NCBI GenBank assembly: GCA_963798455.1
Contig: CAWCTD010000004.1
Location: 434,001-498,000, forward strand
From: CAWCTD01 sp963798455
Lineage (GTDB): Bacteria > Acidobacteriota > Terriglobia > Bryobacterales > Bryobacteraceae
Reading direction: 5' to 3'
DNA: 64,000 nucleotides
In this document: in pieces, positions 58,838-64,000 of the stretch
How the letters are laid out: every line of letters starts with the position of its first letter
How positions within the stretch are numbered: position 1 is the stretch's first letter
Made by a program: the position numbers and the translations under genes
The notes under the pieces: model-generated
Seen by the model: the letters and a program-made list of their open reading frames with translations, nothing else
The model's database searches: none
Told to the model about the DNA's origin: nothing

Positions 58838-60247
58838 TCAAATGTCGTAGTAGAGTTCGAATTCGTACGGATGCGGGCGCAGCCGAACGGCGTCTGCCTC
58901 GTTCTTGCGTTTGTAGTCGATGAATGCCCCGATCAGTTCCTCGGTGAAGACGTCGCCCTTTAGAAGAAAGCTGTGATCATCCTCCAGGCAGTCCAGCGCC
59001 TCTTCGAGTGAACCGGGCATGGAAGGCACATTCCGCAGTTCCTCGGGCGATAGGTCGTAGATGTCCTTGTCGAGGGGTTCGCCGGGGTCGATCTTGTTGA
59101 GCACGCCTTCGAGCCCCGCCATCAGCATCGCGGCGAAAGCGAGATAGGGGTTTGCCGACGGATCAGGCGGCCGGAATTCGAGACGCTTGGCCTTGGGATT
59201 GGAGGAGTACATGGGGATACGAATCGCGGCCGAACGGTTCCGGCGTGAGTATGCCAGATTCACCGGGGCTTCGTAGCCCGGCACCAGGCGCTTATAGCTG
59301 TTGGTAGTCGGCGCGATGATAGCCGACAGTGCCCGCGCGTGCTTCAGCAACCCGCCGATGTACCAGAGCGCCAGCTGGCTGAGGCCGGCATAACAGTCGC
59401 CGGCAAACAGCGGCTGCCCTCCCTTCCACAGGCTCTGATGGCAATGCATACCGCTGCCGTTGTCGGCAAACAGCGGTTTAGGCATGAACGTTACGGTCTT
59501 GCCGTGCCGGTTGGCGACGTTGCGGATGATGTACTTGTAGAGCAGCATGCTGTCGGCTGACTTGAGCAGCGCGTCGAAACGGAGATCGATCTCAGCTTGG
59601 CCGCCAGTGGCGACCTCGTGGTGATGGCACTCCGCTCTGAGCCCACACCTGATCATGGTTTGGACCATCTCGCTCCGCAGGTCCTGGTAGTGGTCGGTCG
59701 GTGGAACGGGGAAGTAGCCTTCTTTGTAACGCGGCCGGTAGCCTAGGTTGTCGTTCTCGCGGCCGCTGTTCCAACGGCCTTCCTCGGCGTCGATAAAGTA
59801 GAAACCGGAGTGCTGGTTCTGCTCGAACCGAACGTTGTCGAAGATGAAGAACTCCCCCTCCGCGCCCAAATATGCGGTATCGGCAATGCCAGTGCTCTTC
59901 AAGTACATCTCGGCCTTCTTGGCGATCCAACGCGGATCGCGCTCGTAGTGCTGACGGGTGATTGGGTCGACCGCGTCGGCGACCATGACCAGCGTCGGCG
60001 TCTCGGCGAATGGATCCATAATCGCCGTCGACGGGTCGGGCACAAGGAGCATGTCGCTCTCGTGGATGGCCGCCCACGCACGGATGCTCGACCCGTCAAA
60101 TCCGTAGCCTTCCTCGAAGACAGCCTCATCCAATTCGCTGATTGGATAAGAGACATGATGCCAGAGACCGGGAATGTCGCAAAAGCGAAGGTCGATCTGC
60201 TTGGCGTCGTTTTTCTCTGCGAATTCTAAAACTTCCTTAGGACTCAT
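58838..60247 (-). CDS. glnA: Type I glutamine synthetase
   Basis: 469 residues. YGFDGSSIRAWAAIHESDML, the ammonium-site and metal-ligand region MPKPLFADNGSGMHCHQSLW, and NRSAAIRIPMYSSNPKAKRL are diagnostic. The adenylylation tyrosine region is present as DKDIYDLSPEELRNVP, so activity may be controlled by GlnE. RBS AAGGAGG lies 5 nt before the ATG. It makes glutamine from glutamate and ammonia. Confidence 0.96.
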   Translation of the reverse strand: MSPKEVLEFAEKNDAKQIDLRFCDIPGLWHHVSYPISELDEAVFEEGYGFDGSSIRAWAAIHESDMLLVPDPSTAIMDPFAETPTLVMVADAVDPITRQHYERDPRWIAKKAEMYLKSTGIADTAYLGAEGEFFIFDNVRFEQNQHSGFYFIDAEEGRWNSGRENDNLGYRPRYKEGYFPVPPTDHYQDLRSEMVQTMIRCGLRAECHHHEVATGGQAEIDLRFDALLKSADSMLLYKYIIRNVANRHGKTVTFMPKPLFADNGSGMHCHQSLWKGGQPLFAGDCYAGLSQLALWYIGGLLKHARALSAIIAPTTNSYKRLVPGYEAPVNLAYSRRNRSAAIRIPMYSSNPKAKRLEFRPPDPSANPYLAFAAMLMAGLEGVLNKIDPGEPLDKDIYDLSPEELRNVPSMPGSLEEALDCLEDDHSFLLKGDVFTEELIGAFIDYKRKNEADAVRLRPHPYEFELYYDI

Positions 60248-60562
60248 CTATCCTCCTTGTCGCGGGGAACGCGGCTCCCCAGTGGATTGGCTTTGCTGTT
60301 TGGCTGGAATCGACTGAAGGAGGCGGACGGGGCAACTCCCACAGCTTCTCGCCATAGGAGTTATTGGCCGACTCGGCGGCGTTACGCGAACTCCACCGCT
60401 AGATTCGCTCCATTCTACGGCAACGCACGCTGCGGATCAAGCTGCCGCTGTCGCCGCTGCCGCCGTGACGGCATTTGAGTCGGCCAGTGCGCTACAGCAA
60501 TGCCCCGAGTTTCCGAGGCGAGTTGTGTCTTCACATGTGCACGGGCGATCAGTTAGAGTTAA
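60248..60562. other. Divergent intergenic region, glnA and alkaline phosphatase
   Basis: 315 nt with no gene. A hairpin GGGGAA/CTCCCC (about 60267-60283) lies just upstream of the glnA ribosome binding site and could influence translation. No known riboswitch pattern was recognised. Confidence 0.4.
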
Positions 60563-62092
60563 ATGGTGACTCAGGACATCGGGAGGCGCGCTTTCCTCAG
60601 GCGGTCGGCTGCGCTGGCAGCGGTCGCCGGCGGGTTGGAGAGCCTCGAGGCGGCGCAGCGACGCGGGGCGGCCCCCGCGAATATCATCTGGATGGTGGTG
60701 GATGGCATGAGCGCGGGCGTTCTTCCTCTGGCGGAACAGTTCTCGTGGCAAGCCCGCCGAAAGGGCACCATCTGGCAGGCGCTGCACTCCCGCCCCGGCG
60801 CGGCACACGCACTCATGGACATGGCAGCGCTGGATTCCATTGTGACGGACTCCTCCTCTGCTTCGTCGTCTTGGGGCAGCGGATCGCGGATTTTCAACGC
60901 CTGGGTCAATGTTCTTCCTGATGGCACGAAGCTGACCCCGATCGGAGTCCTGGCGCATGACAAGGGGAAGCGTGTGGGCCTTGTGACCACCACGACCGTG
61001 ACGCATGCCACCCCTGCCGGGTTCGCGGCAGTCTCCCGGCGTCGGGATGATGAGGCCCTCATCGCGGAACAATACTTGAACGTCTGCGATGTCGTGCTCG
61101 GGGGCGGGTCGAGGTTCTTCGACGCTGCCAAGCGCCGGGATAAACGCAACCTGGTGGCGGATTACCGGAAAGCGGGCTTCGGAATCGCGCGAGTGAAATC
61201 GGAGCTTAAGACGCCGGAGGCGCGTGTGCTCGGCCTCTTCGCCGACAGTAACCTGCCTTTCAGCCTCGATCACAACAGTGACGAGAAGTTGCAGGCTGAA
61301 GTCCCTACCCTGGCCGAGATGACGCAGGCGGCGTTGGACCGGCTCGGAAAGGGCGCAGCGGGGTTTCTGCTTCAGGTGGAAGGAGGCCGCGTCGACCACG
61401 CGGCTCATAACAACGATGCTGCAGCCATGTTGTGGGACCAGCTTGCGTTCGACGACGCCATCTCGGTAGTACTTCGATTCACGGAGAAGAACCCGGACAC
61501 GCTGGTGGTGATCACGACTGACCACGGCAATTCGAATCCGGGCCTGAACGGTATGGGTGCCGAATACTGCGACAGCAATTCGTCTTTCGGGCGGCTGCTG
61601 GCCGCGCGCCAGTCGTTCGCCACCGTGACGCCGCAGCTTGAGGTTCGCGCAGGCAATTCCGCGCAAGTGGACGGGCAGCCAGCGGGGCCGCCGCGGCCTT
61701 CAGTGGAACTGGTCAGGAAAGTGACCGGCGGAGCATTCGGGCTGGAACTCACGGCGCCCGAGGTGGAATGGGTGCGATCAGCAGCGGCGCGCATCCGCGG
61801 GCAGGCAATGAACCGCCAGTTCGATGCGCTAGTGGGCGTACTGGGTCAAGTGCTCAGCAACCACACCGGAATCGGCTGGACGGGCGTTTCGCACACCTCC
61901 GACTATTCGATTCTAACCGCGTTGGGTCCGGGATCGCAGCGGTTGGAAGGCTTCCTGCGCAACACGGACGTGTTCCCGATCCTCTGCGAGTTCATGGGCA
62001 TCAAACATAGCAACCCGTCGATGACACCGGAGCGCGCCAAAGAGTTCCGCACGGTGGCGGCTCTCGGCCGAGAACGACCGCATTGGGTCTAG
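60563..62092 (+). CDS. Alkaline phosphatase (PhoA family), Tat-exported
   Basis: 509 residues. Twin-arginine signal GRRAFLRRSAALAAVAGG. Metal and active-site region NIIWMVVDGMSAGVLPLA with Asp, catalytic serine in IVTDSSSASSSWGSG, and later ligands HTSDYSILTALGP and VVITTDHGNSNPG. It hydrolyses phosphomonoesters in the periplasm. An antisense frame (60437-61666) is a shadow. Confidence 0.9.
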   Translation: MVTQDIGRRAFLRRSAALAAVAGGLESLEAAQRRGAAPANIIWMVVDGMSAGVLPLAEQFSWQARRKGTIWQALHSRPGAAHALMDMAALDSIVTDSSSASSSWGSGSRIFNAWVNVLPDGTKLTPIGVLAHDKGKRVGLVTTTTVTHATPAGFAAVSRRRDDEALIAEQYLNVCDVVLGGGSRFFDAAKRRDKRNLVADYRKAGFGIARVKSELKTPEARVLGLFADSNLPFSLDHNSDEKLQAEVPTLAEMTQAALDRLGKGAAGFLLQVEGGRVDHAAHNNDAAAMLWDQLAFDDAISVVLRFTEKNPDTLVVITTDHGNSNPGLNGMGAEYCDSNSSFGRLLAARQSFATVTPQLEVRAGNSAQVDGQPAGPPRPSVELVRKVTGGAFGLELTAPEVEWVRSAAARIRGQAMNRQFDALVGVLGQVLSNHTGIGWTGVSHTSDYSILTALGPGSQRLEGFLRNTDVFPILCEFMGIKHSNPSMTPERAKEFRTVAALGRERPHWV

Positions 62093-62651
62093 CCGGCGGC
62101 CCTTCACGGGGCAGGCTTGAGACAAATATGCAGCCGTCGTCATGTTCAGAACTGTCTTGGCATCCGTATGGACTTGGTTTCGCCGCCGCGTCGTACTACA
62201 AGTCTGACCCTTGGTCTACACTATCAGCCCGGTGTCCTGTGACGCTCGGAAGCCGAAGCTGACCGCGTTTGAACGACTCCCCTCTGCCTGGCTGGTGCTT
62301 GGCGCTCCGGCCTGGTCATCGTTCTGGAGGTGGCAAGCCCGCCACAGCAGAACGGGACGACACAGGTCCGGCGCCGGTTCTGGTTTCTTGCGGCAAGGCG
62401 AAAGTGGCGCTTGGCGGAGCCGAAAACGGCTCCCGAAGGGAAAGCTGCAACTCGGTGGATCAAAGGATGGCGGCTGGGTGTGCCCTGATCCTGATCCAGA
62501 AGCCGGGAGCCCAGAGGTAAATTCCGGCTAACCAGCCGCACCTCTTGCCTTATGGACGGCAGGACTTGCACATGACAACTTGCGGGAGCCTCGGGTTTCT
62601 AGCTTCTATTCGTATACATTCAGCTTTGGCCCCCAATGTGCACTGCACTGG
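62093..62651. other. Gene-free stretch after alkaline phosphatase
   Basis: A 106-codon frame (62211-62531) has no recognisable product or good ribosome site. I see no RNA gene or repeat. Confidence 0.45.
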
Positions 62652-62855
62652 ATGGAAGAGGTGAGAAACGACGACCCGATTGATTGTTTTTCAATCATTG
62701 CTCTCGTCGTGGTTCTCGTTGCGGGCATCGCCGCGTTCCTTTTGCACCGAAAGCGCCGGACTGAGAGACTACGCATGCAGTTTGGTGGCGCTGAATATGC
62801 TCGCGCCGTGCAAAAAGGCTCTGCAGTCCTGCTTTCCGTAAGGGAGAGTCCATGA
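62652..62855 (+). pseudogene. Fragment of a small membrane protein
   Basis: The residues SIIALVVVLVAGIAAFLLHR, then KRRTERLRMQFGGAEYARAV, match the N-terminal part of a common hypothetical membrane protein (TERLRxxFGPEYDRAV type) that normally continues into a charged helical domain. Here it ends after KGSAVLLSVRESP. Its stop overlaps the next start (ATGA). Probably a truncated copy, possibly still translated. Confidence 0.5.
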
Positions 62856-63442
62856 AGCGCCGAATTTTGGTTACCCGCTTGCCCCAGTGGCTTTTTCTCT
62901 TTGTGCTTGCGGCGACCGGCTTCGCGGGCCAGGCACCGGTGCCGCAGCCGAGCGCGGAGGAAGCGCGTGTCTTCAAGATCTTTACCGCCCGCGTTCAGCA
63001 ATACGTCAAGCTGCAGAAGGACGTGGAAGCTTCGCTGCCGGTCCTGAAGCCAACCAATGAATCGGCGCGGATTGCCGAGCACGAACGCGCGCTGGCTAGG
63101 AAGATTGCCCAAGCGCGCAGCGGCGCGCGTCAGGGCGACATCTTCACTGAGGAGGTGACTCGGCAGTTCCGCAGAATTATTCGAGGCGAATTTCAGGGAC
63201 CCGAAGCCCAGAATGCGCGCAGGACGATCCGCCAGGACGCCCCGTCCAAGGTCATTGATCGTCTGCATGTGAACGACGTTTACCCGGAGAACATCCCGTT
63301 GACCACCACGCCGCCGACCTTGTTGAGCAAGCTGCCTCAACTGCCCCAGGAACTGGCCTATCGGATCGTCGGGCGCGACCTGACGCTGAAGGACACGAAA
63401 GCCGGTTTGATTGTGGATCTCATCCCGAACGCCATTCCTTGA
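62852..63442 (+). CDS. Exported hypothetical protein
   Basis: 196 residues with signal peptide (LPQWLFLFVLAATGFAG), then a helical, charged domain (ARVFKIFTARVQQYVKLQKD) and a C-terminal VGRDLTLKDTKAGLIVDLIP. No known family. It lies 8 nt upstream of the metallophosphoesterase gene, so probably co-expressed in the envelope. Confidence 0.65.
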   Translation: MKRRILVTRLPQWLFLFVLAATGFAGQAPVPQPSAEEARVFKIFTARVQQYVKLQKDVEASLPVLKPTNESARIAEHERALARKIAQARSGARQGDIFTEEVTRQFRRIIRGEFQGPEAQNARRTIRQDAPSKVIDRLHVNDVYPENIPLTTTPPTLLSKLPQLPQELAYRIVGRDLTLKDTKAGLIVDLIPNAIP

Positions 63443-63450
63443 GACTTTCT

Positions 63451-64000
63451 ATGATGACTGCTATGCGCCGCGCCGCCTTCTTCTCCTCTGTTGCTCTCGC
63501 CGCATTGGGCCTTTCGCTCCACGCCCAGGAGCTGACTCTGCCGCTGAAACCGAATTCGGTGCGCTTCGCGGCCATCGGCGACATGGGGACGGGACAGAAG
63601 CCGCAATACGAGCTAGCCGGGAAGCTGATTGAGAATCGTCAGAAGTTTCCCTTTGAATTCGTGATTATGCTGGGCGACAACCTCTACGACGACGACGGGG
63701 CCGGCGCGGGCGACTACGAAAACAGGTTCGAGCGGCCCTACAAGCTCTTGCTCGATGCGGGCGTACCGTTCTACGCGGTGCTCGGCAACCACGACAAACC
63801 CAACCAGCGGTTCTATAAGCCCTTCAACATGAACGGGCAGCAATATTACACGTACAAGAAGGGCAACGTCCGCTTCTTCGCCCTGGACAGCAATTACATG
63901 ACCCCGCAGCAGCTCTCGTGGCTGGAGAAGGAACTGCAGAACTCAGGGTCGGATTGGAAAATCTGCTATGTCCATCACCCGCTCTATTCATCCGCGGCCT
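63451..64000 (+). CDS. Metallophosphoesterase, 3' end outside window
   Basis: 183 residues are visible. Signal peptide (MRRAAFFSSVALAALGLSLH, then AQ). The calcineurin-like motifs appear in order: FAAIGDMGTG, IMLGDNLYDDDG, VLGNHD and YVHHPLYSS. The C-terminal histidine motif is cut off. A secreted phosphoesterase of unknown substrate. No stop before 64000. Confidence 0.85.
   Translation, partial: MMTAMRRAAFFSSVALAALGLSLHAQELTLPLKPNSVRFAAIGDMGTGQKPQYELAGKLIENRQKFPFEFVIMLGDNLYDDDGAGAGDYENRFERPYKLLLDAGVPFYAVLGNHDKPNQRFYKPFNMNGQQYYTYKKGNVRFFALDSNYMTPQQLSWLEKELQNSGSDWKICYVHHPLYSSAA

Noticed and set aside
60248..60562. Glutamine riboswitch upstream of glnA
   Set aside because: Only a simple hairpin is visible; no known motif core.
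60437..61666. 409-codon minus-strand ORF
   Set aside because: Antisense to a clear alkaline phosphatase; no family features; produced by high GC.
62211..62531. 106-codon ORF
   Set aside because: No product recognised; a minus-strand frame of similar length overlaps it, as expected by chance at this GC content.
1..64000. CRISPR array
   Set aside because: No regularly spaced repeats seen anywhere, despite the CHAT protease.

Overview
The window reads as chromosome of a GC-rich Gram-negative bacterium: TolC, RND, porin and TlpA-type envelope proteins, and isolated housekeeping genes (ilvD, glnA) in a metal/metalloid-resistance landscape. The style of the hypothetical and metallophosphoesterase genes at the right edge and the large ars/RND clusters fit an Acidobacteriota (Bryobacterales/Solibacter-like) genome. 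This assignment is inference; no rRNA gene is present.

Layout. (1) 1-4.5 kb: the right end of an integrated element (DNA methyltransferase, unknown gene, SNF2-type helicase), bounded by a 26-nt 3' fragment of a tRNA-Ser at 4507-4532 that looks like its attachment site. (2) 5.1-21.4 kb, all minus strand: two RND tripartite pumps. One has its own ArsR and palindromic operator. The other is followed by a chain of metal genes (FmdE-like, CDF exporter, ChrA, CcmH-like) and preceded by a broken ArsR gene. (3) 21.5-45.5 kb: a very large arsenic island, minus strand except the IS and the rightmost genes. It holds arsR-arsD-arsA-acr3 with a redox tail (DUF169, thioredoxin, HdrA-like, ferredoxin); an arsR-arsF-arsG operon with a broken thioredoxin, a porin, a DGC-domain protein and an octaheme cytochrome; a cfa gene split by an IS21-family element (34085-36998, 5-bp target duplication); a second arsF with a chimeric ArsR; and arsR-arsM/arsD fusion-acr3-uspA plus MauE/TlpA. 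(4) 45.1-49.4 kb, plus strand: arsR-arsC, then a PadR regulator and an ArsD-fused P1B-type ATPase whose metal motifs are all CxC. (5) 50.2-56.4 kb: CHAT protease, S41 protease, convergent ECF sigma/anti-sigma pair, and a repeat-built DNA-binding protein. (6) 57-64 kb: ilvD, glnA, alkaline phosphatase, a membrane-protein fragment, a secreted hypothetical and a partial metallophosphoesterase.

How it works together. Arsenate would be reduced by ArsC. Arsenite would be carried by three forms of ArsD to ArsA/Acr3, a second Acr3 and probably the P-type ATPase. ArsM methylates arsenite. ArsF/ArsG, and possibly the cytochrome and porin, form an envelope redox/efflux module that by analogy with arsEFG would handle aromatic arsenicals. 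Seven apparently intact ArsR genes, one broken ArsR gene and one PadR gene, with at least five distinguishable operator patterns, give each block separate control. The most novel objects are the CxC ArsD-ATPase fusion (46591-49386), the ArsM-ArsD-AhpD-like fusion (41852-43336) and the ArsF/ArsG/cytochrome operon (27218-32905).
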